18,269 nucleotides of DNA from Campylobacteraceae bacterium (GCA_027022775.1 JALVXO010000022.1:1-18269), one strand, 5' to 3'. Positions 1 through 8,303 are shown, numbered from the stretch's first letter. Notes: generated by a model not told the origin, from the letters alone. Numbers and translations are program-made.

Positions 1-1
1 A

Positions 2-493
2 AAGAGTTACAGCTCAAAAGCGTGGAAAAAAGAGCTTGCCAAAATTATTAATGAATTAAAAAGCAAATATTCCAAAGATAGCTTCTATTTAAATAGAAAA
101 CTGGCTTATATCTATAAAAAAGAGCGTATGGAAGATGAGCTTTTTGAAGTTATTAAAGAGAATCCGTATTTTGATTTTTTAGAAACTTACGGGGAGTATT
201 GCAAAAAGAGTTACTCTAAAGAGATACTCCGTTTTTATGGATTATATATTAATGAACAATTGCGTTATGCCGATACTCGGAGAGAATATGCCAATTTGGC
301 AAAAACGCTTTTAAAAATTTCAAAAATTTATGACGGAGGCGAAGAGTTTGTAGGGAGTATTTACAGAAATATAAAACAGATTTATGCCAGAAAACCGGCT
401 TTGCTTGAAGAGATGTCTATACTGAGCCATTTGGATAAAGAGCCGCCGAAAAAGGAAAAGAAAAAAAGTATTGAACAGAAAAGTCTATTTTAA
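2..493 (+). CDS. C-terminal part of a helical protein, possibly SWIM zinc-finger family
   Basis: The frame is open from base 2 to the TAA at 491-493, so the ATG at 128 is probably internal and the true start lies off the left edge. About 163 residues are visible. They are almost entirely predicted helix, rich in Lys, Glu, Tyr and Leu, with paired-helix spacing like a TPR/HEAT-type array. The tail is very basic (PPKKEKKK, then SIEQKSLF). The stretch around NLAKTLLKISKIYDGGEEF and ARKPALLEEM resembles the helical C-terminus of SWIM zinc-finger proteins, where a last helix carries an RRPAL/LEEL-type motif. That is a resemblance from memory, not a search result, and the zinc-binding part would be outside the window. 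No partner gene is visible downstream. The coding call is solid and the family is tentative. Confidence 0.6.
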   Translation, partial: KSYSSKAWKKELAKIINELKSKYSKDSFYLNRKLAYIYKKERMEDELFEVIKENPYFDFLETYGEYCKKSYSKEILRFYGLYINEQLRYADTRREYANLAKTLLKISKIYDGGEEFVGSIYRNIKQIYARKPALLEEMSILSHLDKEPPKKEKKKSIEQKSLF

Positions 494-897
494 CCCAAAA
501 TTTGCATTAGCCAATACTCTATCTGCATTGGTCATTGGCAGCATGGGCACTGAAGTAAAGCCTTTGCCTTCGCGGTTCGCTTTGCTTAGGACGCTGCGGT
601 TTCGAAGCTACAAACAGCAACAGCGTTAAAAAAAGTTAAACTGCTTTAACTTTTTAGCTGTGAGCTAGTAAGCGTTTATGCACTCTTGCATAGCGTCCCT
701 GCAGTTTGCCTTTGCTTAACGCTTTTGCCTCCGCGGTTCGCTTCGCTCACAACGCTCCGGTTTCGAAGCTACAAAGGCAAAGCAGTTTGCCTTTGCTTAA
801 CGCTTCTCATCCTCCGGGTGCGCTTGCGTTTTTCTTCAGCACCCCTGCCAGGCACCATCACATCTGATGCACCATCTAATACAAAATTTTAGTTTAA
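494..897. repeat. Non-coding block with imperfect direct repeats, GC-richer than its surroundings
   Basis: No credible gene lies here. A 24-bp exact direct repeat (starts GCAGTTTGCC, ends TAACGCTT) occurs at 701-724 and 782-805. A 44-bp repeat (starts CGCGGTTCGC, ends GAAGCTACAAA) occurs at 571-614 and 732-775 with five mismatches. Many short words such as TTCGCTTCGCTC and TTCGAAGC add local self-complementarity. A small hairpin is present at 677-692 (TATGCA/TGCATA, loop CTCT). The base composition is clearly richer in G+C than the flanking genes, which fits imported or amplified intergenic repeat DNA. Confidence 0.65.
630..655. other. Perfect 11-bp AT-rich hairpin
   Basis: AAAAAGTTAAA (630-640) pairs with TTTAACTTTTT (645-655) around a CTGC loop. 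Outside it, CAGC (621-624) and GCTG (657-660) can add pairs across a bulge. It lies about 140 nt after the stop of the first gene. The lack of a GC stem makes a classical terminator unlikely, although the T-run on the right arm could weakly act as one. Confidence 0.4.
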
Positions 898-1062
898 TGA
901 AACCACTGCACAATAGTAAGCCCAAATTACGGCACTATAAAATATCATAAATCAAAAAAATTCCTCTGGGCTTAGCTTTGGCTATGCTTTCGAGTAATTT
1001 TATTTAATTTCTGATACTTTCTAGCACCATACTTTGGAACTAACTATTGTGCAGTGGTCTCA
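898..1062. mobile_element. MITE-like element, 165 bp, with 23-bp terminal inverted repeats
   Basis: The left end at 898-920 (TGAAACCACTGCACAATAG then TAAG) and the right end at 1040-1062 are inverted repeats that match at 21 of 23 positions. The 3-bp sequence TAA directly flanks both ends (895-897 and 1063-1065), as expected of a target duplication. If the end is placed one base inward, the flank match is only AT. There is no ORF inside, so the element would be non-autonomous. A GAGACC-like tip with a TNA duplication recalls the IS5 family (IS1031-type subgroup). That assignment is inference, since no transposase is present in the window. Confidence 0.75.
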
Positions 1063-1196
1063 TAATGAATTTTTTTGCTATATAAAAGCGAAAAATAGAA
1101 CTTGCTTAAGTGAAATAACAATTTTCAGAGCACTCAATAATAAGTATATTTTATGTCAATATGTACCCATTTTATGGTATTATTGTTCTAATAGTG

Positions 1197-1202
1197 TATA
1201 AT
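1197..1202 (+). promoter_or_regulatory. Candidate -10 box for the surface-protein operon
   Basis: A perfect TATAAT lies 38 nt before the ATG at 1241, with no convincing -35. That is normal for Campylobacterota sigma-70 promoters, which rely on AT-rich upstream DNA. The rest of 1063-1196 is AT-rich and otherwise featureless. Confidence 0.5.
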
Positions 1203-1203
1203 T

Positions 1204-1228
1204 GTGTAATTATTATGTTAAATTACAC
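1204..1228. promoter_or_regulatory. 8-bp inverted repeat between -10 box and RBS
   Basis: GTGTAATT (1204-1211) and AATTACAC (1221-1228) form a perfect dyad with a 9-nt spacer. It begins 2 nt after the candidate -10 box and ends just before the AAGGA ribosome-binding site at 1231-1235. It would lie over the transcription start, so it could be a repressor operator or a 5'-UTR hairpin. AT-rich dyads also arise by chance. Confidence 0.4.
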
Positions 1229-1240
1229 TAAAGGATTTTG

Positions 1241-4200
1241 ATGGCTAAATCTAAAAAGAGAAAAATAGAAAAAAAGAGAGTTGTATTAAGTGTAATTGCT
1301 GTTTTAAGTTTGATAGGAGGAAGAGTGTTTGCTTCTGCTCCAGGCGGAGTTGAAAATGGTTTAAAGATGTGGGTAAAAGCCGATAAAGGACTTGATTGCT
1401 ATGAAGAGGGGTGTAAGCCTGGAAGTTGGCAAGATCAAGTATCGGGTATATCTTTTACAAAAAATGCAGATCCTAATAATGGCGATACTGTTTATTATGA
1501 AACAAAAGCAAATAACTTTAACCCTGCAATAAATTTCGGAGGACAGACACATTATATAGGAAATTTTGATCCCATTGAATCTTCGGCAACATCTTTAACT
1601 CTTTTTACAGTGGGCAAAAGAAACAGCACAGATGGAGACAACTGGCAATGTTTTTTTAATGCAAGTGCAGATTATTCGTGGAGAGGCGGCGGTTTTGGTT
1701 TATGTACTTCCAGTTCTTCAAATACAGATATGGGATTTTGGATAAATAATTATTCTAATTATTTTGTTGCGAGCAATAAACCAAACAATGCAATGACCCC
1801 GACAATTTTTAGCGGAGTATATGATGGCGCTTCTATGATATATTTTACAAATCATTATCAAAGAGATTCTGTATCATACAATGGAACAGTAGGACAAAAG
1901 GTTCATAAGACATATTTGGGGGCAGGTTCGCACCACTCTTATGACTTTAATGGAAATATGTCAGAAACTATTATTTATGATAGAGCTTTAACAGAAGAAG
2001 AACGTTTAAAAGTTGATAGTTACCTTTCTATAAAATATGGCATTAATTTAGAAAACGAAGCAGTTGACAAATATGTAGATAGTAAGGGAAATACTATATT
2101 TGATTTAACTGCAAATGACCCGTTTATAAACTCTATTGCAGGTTTAGGCCGTGATGATGCATCGGGGCTTGACCAAAGGGTTTCGGGTTCTACAAACGAA
2201 GACGGTATTGTGGTAATTTCTACAAATAATGATTTTGAATCTTCTAATATAAATCAAAACCGTCCGCAACTGCAAGATGGGCAATTTTTAATTTGGGCGC
2301 ATAATAACGGCGGTTCGACATGGGATGAAAATGATGCGCCTGCTGGCTGGCAGAGCAGCACCAGAAAATGGAAAGTGCAAAATAGAGGCAATGTGGGTAA
2401 AGTGTGGATAAGGTTTAATACTTCAAATCCTAATTTTACACTTCCTCCGTTGAGTGAAGGTAACTCTAACTATGCTATTTTAGTAGATACCAATAAAGAT
2501 GGAAGTTTAGCAGATGAGAAACCGCAAGTATTAACACAAGATGGCGGCTACTATTATGGAGAAGTAGATTTAAAAGATGGTGTAATATTTGCTTTGGCAG
2601 GGCGCAAGTACTCTTTGCTTGAAGTTATTGGAAAAGATGCGTCTGGCGAGCTGCCGGATGCTCATATCTCGGCTCAAGAGTTTAACTCAATCGAAGGTGT
2701 AAGCGGTGCATTGCCGGAAAATGAAGAGGCTTATCAAGAGTATATTAATGCAAATGCTGATAAATTTAGCGATCCTGCTAAACCTTCTGAAGTTCAGGCA
2801 ATGATTAATACAGTAAACAAGGCCCAAGCAAATACCGACAGTGATAAAGATGGTATTCCTGATGAAATGGAGTGCCCTAATGAGAGAAAATATGTAGATT
2901 TTTCTATTGAAAATGGTGAGACAAAAGAGTTTTCTGCACCGGCAGCAGATGAAGGGTTTGAATTTAATGTTTACTATTTAGATAACTCTTTCCACATGAG
3001 TGTAAATGATGTAAATATAAGCAGTGATGAGTTGCAATATTATCTTAACAGCAGTGGAAACAAAGTAGTGTTTGCCGATACAAATAAGGGGTATGGTGAA
3101 GATAACGTTCCGCAGGTTTGGCAATTAGAAGGCAATGCTACAAGTCCGGTAATTAGAGTTAAAATTACAAAAAATGGTAAAGTTTTACTATACGGCAAAA
3201 AGTCTAATGATGGTGAATTGATTCCTATGGTGTTAAAAAATGGGACTTTGAATAATGTAACTTGGAATCCAGATTCAGATAACTCTGTAATAATAGGGCA
3301 AAGTGTAGAGGGTCCAACCAGTATGCGCGGAAGCGGTACCGGTTTAAAGCATGGATTCTGCGATCCTGACGGTGACGGTATTTCTAATGAAAAAGATACA
3401 GATTCAGATGGAGACGGCATAGAAGATGCTATAGAAGGAACAGCCGATATTGATAATGACGGCACACCTAACTATTTAGATTTAGACAGTGACGGCGACG
3501 GAGAGAATGATAATGTTGACCCATTCCCGTTTGATCCTAACAAAAACAGTACTGCTCAATTACTAGAATTTATCGGAACAGATGCAGATAACGGAAATAA
3601 TGCAAATACAGCTAATTTAACAGCAGAGCAGTTAAATGCTCTAAATGGTGTAAGCGGTGCTAAAGAAGAAAATATTGATGCATACAGAAAATATATTGCA
3701 AGCCACCCTGATGCATTTAGCAACCCTGCAACAGAAGAGGAGGTTCAAGCTATGATTAATGCCGTAAACAGTGCGGCAGCAGGAATGAGTGAAGTTGTAG
3801 AAGATATCAACGGCAACAAAAACGGCACTCCTGCAAGCGCAGAGCAGATTAACTCTATCGAAGGTGTTAGCGGTGCAAAAGAGGGTATTAATTATGTAGA
3901 TGCGCTTCAGCATGGAAATTACGGCGATAAACAAAACCCAACGGCCCAAGAGATTAATAAAGTAATAAATGCTGCTAATAAAGTTCAAGGTTTAGGCGAA
4001 GATGCAAATGCAGCAGATAAACCTACAAAAGAGGATTTAGAAGCCCTTGGCGTAGATACGGATGGTGTTGATGATGATATTATGAATGCATTCTATAAGA
4101 CATTAGAGAGTTTAAGTAAAGAAGATGTAGATACAAAAGATGAGTTGCAAAATATTATCGATACCCTAAAAGCTGTAAAAGCAGCAGTAGACGCAGGCGA

Positions 4201-6691
4201 AGGCGATCTTAACACAAGTAAAGATTTACTAAACCAAGCAGGAATTGAGGGTGCAGCTGATTTAACAGAGGGTGAATTAGCTCAAATCAATGAAATGTTA
4301 GATAAAACCGATCCAAAACCGCAAACTCAAAAGGAGTTACAAGATTTAGTAAATGCGGCTAAAGAGTTAGCTAATAAAGTAAAAGAAGCAGTTGATGCAG
4401 GTAACGGCGATGCTAACACAACCCAAGCACTATTGACAGATGCGGGAATTACGCCTAGTGACTTAACAAAAGGCGAATTGGTGCAAATAAATGAGGAATT
4501 GGACAAAGCTGACCCAAAACCGCAAACTCAAGCAGAGTTACAAGAACTTGTTAACAATGCAAAAGAGATTGCAGATAAAGTAAAAGAAGCAGTAGATGCG
4601 GGTAACGGTGACGGAAATACGACTCAAGAGTTGTTGAGTGCAGCTGGAATTACGCCAAGCAACTTAACAGGCGGAGAGCTTGCTCAAATTAATGAAGAGT
4701 TGGATAAGGCTAATCCGAAGCCTCAGACTCAAAGCGAATTGCAAGAGCTTGTAAATAACGCTAAAGAGATTGCAGATAAGGTTAAAGAAGCTGTTGACGC
4801 AGGTAACGGCGATGCAAACACAACTGCAGATAAATTAAAAGAAGCTGGAATTGATGGTGCTAGCGAACTTACAGAGGGTGAGTTGGCGCAAATTAATGAA
4901 GAGTTAGATAAGGCTAATCCGAAACCTCAAACTCAAAGCGAATTGCAAGAGCTTGTAAATAACGCTAAAGAGATTGCCGAAAAAGTAAAAGAGGCTGTTG
5001 ATACGGGTAACGGCGAAGGAAATACGACTCAAGAGTTGTTGAGTGCAGCAGGAATTACGCCAAGCAACTTAACAGGCGGAGAGCTTGCGCAAATTAATGA
5101 AGAGTTAGACAAAGCTAATCCGAAGCCACAAACTCAAAAAGAGCTTCAAGAGCTTGTAAATAATGCAAAAGAGCTTGCAAACAAAGTTAAAGAGGCAGTA
5201 GAAGCTGGAGAGAGCGATAAAAATACAACCGAAGGTTTACTGCATGAAGCAGGAATCACACCTGAAACAATTACGCCTGAGCAAATGAAGCAAATTAACG
5301 AAAATATAGATAAAGCAAACCCAAAACCGCAAACTAAAGAAGAGTTGCAAAACTTGGTAAACGGTGCAATTGAAGAAGCAGGTAAAGTAAAACAAGCGGT
5401 AGATAAAGCACCAAGCACAAGCAAAGAAGATTTAAAAGAAGCCGGAGTTGACGGAACAGATGAGTTAACAGAGCAAGAGCTTGCTCAAATTAACGAGCTT
5501 ATAGAAAAAGCAGACCCTAAACCAACAACGATAGGTGAATTAGGTAAATTGGTTAATCAAGGTAAAGAGTTAGCAGATAGATTACAAGAGGTTATCAAAA
5601 AAGCTCCAAACATTTCTAAAGAGGATTTAACAAACCTAGGCGCTCAAGGAGCAGCAGGATTAAACAGCGAAGAGCTTGCCGAATTGAACCATTTAATCCA
5701 GTTTGGCAAAAAGCCTCAAACCATAAAAGAGTTAGAAGAGTTAATAAACCAAGCTAAATTAAATGTTAAATACAGACATTTAAACAGTAATAACAATAAA
5801 GGCGATAATAACAACAATGGCAATGAAAATAACAAAGATAGCAACAGAGATAAAATAAAAGAGGTTGTAGAGAAATCTCCTCATGCAACAAAAGAGGATT
5901 TAAAAGAAGCAGGTATAGATACCCAGGACTTAAGCAAAGAGGAGCTTCAAAAGTATAACCAGATGGTCTCCCAAGCAGGAGTTAAGCCTCAAAGCAAAGA
6001 GGAGTTACAATCTTATGTAAACAGTGCAATACTTGCAGTTTCAGCAAGTGCGTCAAATATCAATAACGAAGTTAAAATAAGCGGTAAATTTAAACCAGAT
6101 AGCACAGTAACAGTTATCTTCCCTGATGGAAGCAAAGAAGAGGTGCAAACAGATGAGCAAGGAAACTTTGAAGTTGTAAGCAGCAATGCTCCAAACGGAT
6201 TGGTAAAAGTTTATGCTAAAGATAGCAGCGGCATAAAAACAAAAGAGATAAATTACCAGTTATGGTATAAAACCGTAAAAGAGCCAAAAGATACAAAAAT
6301 TATATATGATAAAGGTGATAACAAAGAGAGTGCTGTAATAACAATAAAACAAGATTCTCAATTTGAAACTCAAGAAGAAAAAGATAACGCAAACCTTGAG
6401 TTAAAAGTTAAAGCCAACAGTAAAATGGCGCCAAGAAGCAGCGACAATGAGTGCAGCAATAAACCTTATGTTGCTTATGCGCTATTGAGCAAACAAAACG
6501 GAGAAGTAGAGACAGGATTTAAGTATGATGACAGCGAATGTGCAAAAAAATACTCAAATCCAACAATTTATGATGATAAACCGTTAAAGTTTGCACCTGG
6601 CACTAAAGTAGAGATTATAGAGGATAAAGAGCAAAAAGTAATAGTGGTAGATACTAAATTGAGTAAAACAATTAAATTTGGAGATAAGTAA
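1241..6691 (+). CDS. Giant secreted repeat protein: LamG-like head, calcium-binding repeats, helical repeat array, Ig-like domain
   Basis: The protein has 1816 residues. The ATG at 1241 is preferred to the in-frame TTG at 1238 because AAGGA (1231-1235) is correctly spaced for it. Residues 1-32 form a basic, long Sec signal peptide ending near VFA-SAPGG. Residues about 36-270 look like a LamG/concanavalin-type domain (GLKMWVKAD, then a YDRALTEEE-LSIKYGINL end). This is followed by a region seen in many such surface proteins (AGLGRDDASG). Thrombospondin-3-type DxDxDG repeats at about 534-547 and 709-768 should bind calcium. Helical modules (ISAQEFNSIEGVSG type) sit at about 466-530, 773-846 and 860-915. 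About nine helical repeats of 65-68 residues follow (nt 4184-6050), and an Asn/Asp-rich linker (nt 5793-5850) splits the last two. A bacterial Ig-like domain follows (nt about 6060-6260), then an unrecognised C-terminus with two cysteines. No LPXTG, autotransporter barrel or clear RTX signal is seen. A surface adhesin or matrix protein is likely, with ligand unknown. Confidence 0.85.
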   Translation: MAKSKKRKIEKKRVVLSVIAVLSLIGGRVFASAPGGVENGLKMWVKADKGLDCYEEGCKPGSWQDQVSGISFTKNADPNNGDTVYYETKANNFNPAINFGGQTHYIGNFDPIESSATSLTLFTVGKRNSTDGDNWQCFFNASADYSWRGGGFGLCTSSSSNTDMGFWINNYSNYFVASNKPNNAMTPTIFSGVYDGASMIYFTNHYQRDSVSYNGTVGQKVHKTYLGAGSHHSYDFNGNMSETIIYDRALTEEERLKVDSYLSIKYGINLENEAVDKYVDSKGNTIFDLTANDPFINSIAGLGRDDASGLDQRVSGSTNEDGIVVISTNNDFESSNINQNRPQLQDGQFLIWAHNNGGSTWDENDAPAGWQSSTRKWKVQNRGNVGKVWIRFNTSNPNFTLPPLSEGNSNYAILVDTNKDGSLADEKPQVLTQDGGYYYGEVDLKDGVIFALAGRKYSLLEVIGKDASGELPDAHISAQEFNSIEGVSGALPENEEAYQEYINANADKFSDPAKPSEVQAMINTVNKAQANTDSDKDGIPDEMECPNERKYVDFSIENGETKEFSAPAADEGFEFNVYYLDNSFHMSVNDVNISSDELQYYLNSSGNKVVFADTNKGYGEDNVPQVWQLEGNATSPVIRVKITKNGKVLLYGKKSNDGELIPMVLKNGTLNNVTWNPDSDNSVIIGQSVEGPTSMRGSGTGLKHGFCDPDGDGISNEKDTDSDGDGIEDAIEGTADIDNDGTPNYLDLDSDGDGENDNVDPFPFDPNKNSTAQLLEFIGTDADNGNNANTANLTAEQLNALNGVSGAKEENIDAYRKYIASHPDAFSNPATEEEVQAMINAVNSAAAGMSEVVEDINGNKNGTPASAEQINSIEGVSGAKEGINYVDALQHGNYGDKQNPTAQEINKVINAANKVQGLGEDANAADKPTKEDLEALGVDTDGVDDDIMNAFYKTLESLSKEDVDTKDELQNIIDTLKAVKAAVDAGEGDLNTSKDLLNQAGIEGAADLTEGELAQINEMLDKTDPKPQTQKELQDLVNAAKELANKVKEAVDAGNGDANTTQALLTDAGITPSDLTKGELVQINEELDKADPKPQTQAELQELVNNAKEIADKVKEAVDAGNGDGNTTQELLSAAGITPSNLTGGELAQINEELDKANPKPQTQSELQELVNNAKEIADKVKEAVDAGNGDANTTADKLKEAGIDGASELTEGELAQINEELDKANPKPQTQSELQELVNNAKEIAEKVKEAVDTGNGEGNTTQELLSAAGITPSNLTGGELAQINEELDKANPKPQTQKELQELVNNAKELANKVKEAVEAGESDKNTTEGLLHEAGITPETITPEQMKQINENIDKANPKPQTKEELQNLVNGAIEEAGKVKQAVDKAPSTSKEDLKEAGVDGTDELTEQELAQINELIEKADPKPTTIGELGKLVNQGKELADRLQEVIKKAPNISKEDLTNLGAQGAAGLNSEELAELNHLIQFGKKPQTIKELEELINQAKLNVKYRHLNSNNNKGDNNNNGNENNKDSNRDKIKEVVEKSPHATKEDLKEAGIDTQDLSKEELQKYNQMVSQAGVKPQSKEELQSYVNSAILAVSASASNINNEVKISGKFKPDSTVTVIFPDGSKEEVQTDEQGNFEVVSSNAPNGLVKVYAKDSSGIKTKEINYQLWYKTVKEPKDTKIIYDKGDNKESAVITIKQDSQFETQEEKDNANLELKVKANSKMAPRSSDNECSNKPYVAYALLSKQNGEVETGFKYDDSECAKKYSNPTIYDDKPLKFAPGTKVEIIEDKEQKVIVVDTKLSKTIKFGDK
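4184..6050 (+). repeat. Tandem array of about 201-bp coding repeats
   Basis: Repeat units start at 4184, 4388, 4589, 4790, 4994, 5195, 5396, 5591 and 5864. The spacings are 204, 201, 201, 204, 201, 201, 195 and 273 bp, the last including an Asn/Asp-rich linker. The consensus is AVDAGNGDxNTT, then LLxxAGITPSxLTxGELAQ, then INEELDKANPKPQT, then ELQELVNNAKEIADKVKE. Each unit looks like a small helical bundle. Units 3 and 5 share an 89-nt stretch (4613-4701, 5018-5106) with two differences. Units 3 and 4 share another 89-nt stretch (4685-4773, 4889-4977) with three differences. The outer units (from 5195 on) have diverged. The central units therefore look recently duplicated or homogenised. Confidence 0.85.
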
Positions 6692-7026
6692 TGGCAAGAG
6701 AATTAAAAATAGCAGCATTAATAGCAGCAGCTTCAATACTATTTACAGGCTGTAGCGGAGGGAAAGGCAAAGAGGCATTAAAACAGACAGCGCAAAAGGT
6801 TCAAAAAGAGGTTCCCCACGGACCTTTGCAGCCAGATGGAAAATACAGATGCGACATAAATAAAGGTGATGCTATAAAAGTAAATCCAAAACAGGAAGCA
6901 AAACCTTTAACAGAAGATACCCAAATAAGAATATGGCACTACCAAAACGGAGATAAATATATCTGCCTGCTACAAGGCAAAGCTGTACTGGAAGAAATCA
7001 GTGCAGAGGATAATAGTACTAACTAA
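6691..7026 (+). CDS. Small lipoprotein co-transcribed with the giant surface protein
   Basis: The protein has 111 residues. The ATG overlaps the upstream stop by one base (TAATG), and GGAG at 6680-6683 provides a ribosome-binding site, so the two genes are translationally coupled. The N-terminus is a lipoprotein signal peptide with lipobox LFTG-C (Cys21) followed by SGGKGK, so the mature protein should be lipid-anchored. The residues after the Cys do not show the inner-membrane-retention Asp. The mature part has a Lys/Gln-rich helix and then a compact domain with two more cysteines (KYRCDIN and KYICLLQ) that could form a disulfide. I do not recognise the family. Its position suggests it anchors, chaperones or processes the 1816-residue partner; that is inference. 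Confidence 0.8.
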   Translation: MARELKIAALIAAASILFTGCSGGKGKEALKQTAQKVQKEVPHGPLQPDGKYRCDINKGDAIKVNPKQEAKPLTEDTQIRIWHYQNGDKYICLLQGKAVLEEISAEDNSTN

Positions 7027-7044
7027 CCAACTTAATTCTGCCTG

Positions 7045-7068
7045 CAGCACTTTTGTGCTGATTTTCTT
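7045..7068 (+). terminator. Rho-independent-type terminator after the surface-protein operon
   Basis: CAGCAC (7045-7050) and GTGCTG (7055-7060) form a perfect 6-bp stem with a TTTT loop, followed by ATTTTCTT. It lies 19 nt after the lipoprotein stop. Confidence 0.65.
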
Positions 7069-7119
7069 CAAAGGCTTCAAAGTTTTTATATGCATTAATC
7101 TTTATTAATAATGGCAATG

Positions 7120-7125
7120 TATAAT
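7120..7125 (+). promoter_or_regulatory. Candidate -10 box for the DUF2059/two-component operon
   Basis: TATAAT lies 38 nt before the ATG at 7163, within AT-rich DNA downstream of the terminator. A recognisable -35 is missing. A GAGGAG ribosome-binding site lies just upstream of the ATG. Confidence 0.45.
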
Positions 7126-7162
7126 TTTAAATATTTGTAAAATTTTACTTTGAGGAGTTGCC

Positions 7163-7645
7163 ATGAGATATTTTGTTGTATTAATTTTCTTTTTTGTTTT
7201 TTTAAATGCAAAAAATCTTGAACCGGACTTTAATAAAACTGCAGCGCTTAAGGAGCTGTTTGAAATTTCACATATAGAAAAAAGTTACAATAAAATGATA
7301 GATATTGCAACCAAAAGGGTAATTGCTAAAAAGCCTATATTAATATATGGGAAAAAAGAGATAAAAGAGTTTTATAAAAAGTATCTTTCATGGAAAGCGA
7401 TTGAACCAGAAGCTATAAAGCTTTATGCAAAATATTTTACTTTAGAAGAGATTAATGAGTTAATAAAATTTTATAAAACCGATGTTGGACAAAAGAGTAT
7501 AAAAATTTTTCCAAAACTGACTTTAGAAGCTCAAAAAATCGGCTATAAAATGGTTATGAAACATAAAGATGAGTTAAAAAAAATTATGAAAAAAATAGAT
7601 GAAAGAGTAAAAAAAGAGTTAGATAAAGCAGATGCAGATGAATAA
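7163..7645 (+). CDS. Exported DUF2059 family protein
   Basis: The protein has 160 residues. Residues 1-16 (MRYFVVLIFFFVFLNA) are a short, Phe-rich signal peptide with a plausible cut after Ala16, so it should act in the periplasm. The body is helical and carries the pattern of DUF2059 proteins: a conserved helix around LYAKYFTLEEINELIKFYKTD, then VGQKSIKIFPKL. The family's biochemical role is not established. The last codons overlap the start of the response regulator by about 8-14 nt, so the protein is probably co-translated with the two-component pair. It may be a periplasmic accessory or target of that system, which is inference. The Lys/Asp/Glu-rich C-terminus has no anchor. Confidence 0.75.
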   Translation: MRYFVVLIFFFVFLNAKNLEPDFNKTAALKELFEISHIEKSYNKMIDIATKRVIAKKPILIYGKKEIKEFYKKYLSWKAIEPEAIKLYAKYFTLEEINELIKFYKTDVGQKSIKIFPKLTLEAQKIGYKMVMKHKDELKKIMKKIDERVKKELDKADADE

Positions 7646-8303
7646 AGTAATTGATATTTTAATGATAGAAGATGATTTTGAATTTGCAAAGCTTCTTGGA
7701 AGTTTTCTTGAAAAGCACAATATTAAATTAAAAAACTATACAGACCCTTTTATCGGTTTAAGCGTGCCTTTAGAGAAGTTTGATTTGGTTATTTTGGATT
7801 TAACTCTTCCAGGGCTTGACGGTTTGCAGATGTGTAAAGAGATTAGAAAAAAAAGTGCTGTTCCTATTATAATATCAAGCGCACGCAGCGATATAGAAGA
7901 TAAAATAAAGGGGTTAAATTTGGGTGCAGACGATTATCTGCCAAAACCTTATGACCCAAAAGAGCTGGTTGCCAGAATCTATTCGGTTTTAAGAAGATAT
8001 AAAAAAATAGAAGAGAAAAATGAGCCTTTGCTTTTAGATGAGAAAAACAGCACAATTTATTTAAACAGCAAAGCTTTAAGTTTAACTCCTGCAGAGTTTG
8101 AAGTATTAAAAATTTTAATTAAAAACTACGGAAACAGTGTTTCAAAAGAGCAGATATTATACAGCAGTACGGTTTTTGCAAATTCTAGCAGCAACTCATT
8201 AGCAGTTATTATTAATAGAGTCCGAAAAAAAATATCTTCTATAGGTTCTATTAAAACTGTAAGAGGTGTAGGTTACAGGCTGGTGTATCATGAAAATAGT
8301 TAG
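7632..8303 (+). CDS. OmpR-family response regulator, ArsR-like (acid-response type)
   Basis: The protein has 223 residues from the ATG at 7632. A second in-frame ATG at 7638 is equally plausible and better matches relatives that begin a few residues before MIEDD. The receiver domain spans about residues 7-125, with the acidic pair D14/D15, phospho-acceptor D56 (VILDLTLPGLDG), S82/S83 and K105 (LPKPYDP) all present. A winged-helix DNA-binding domain follows (about 130-222, ending KTVRGVGYRLVY). The wording IISSARSD and GADDYLPKPYDP is strikingly like Helicobacter pylori ArsR (HP0166). The gene overlaps both the DUF2059 gene upstream and the kinase gene downstream. Regulation of nearby or envelope genes is likely, but no binding site can be assigned. 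Confidence 0.9.
   Translation: MQMNKVIDILMIEDDFEFAKLLGSFLEKHNIKLKNYTDPFIGLSVPLEKFDLVILDLTLPGLDGLQMCKEIRKKSAVPIIISSARSDIEDKIKGLNLGADDYLPKPYDPKELVARIYSVLRRYKKIEEKNEPLLLDEKNSTIYLNSKALSLTPAEFEVLKILIKNYGNSVSKEQILYSSTVFANSSSNSLAVIINRVRKKISSIGSIKTVRGVGYRLVYHENS

Noticed and set aside
686..892. 68-residue ORF in the left repeat block
   Set aside because: It reads through the two copies of the 24-bp and 44-bp repeats and gives repeated Cys/Leu and RFASLTTLRFRSY-like strings with no ribosome-binding site. It is a translation of repeat DNA.
5146..5424. Long minus-strand ORFs inside the giant gene (also 3040-3465 and 3641-3988)
   Set aside because: They are shadows of the biased codon use of the repeat-rich coding strand, without ribosome-binding sites or plausible protein character.
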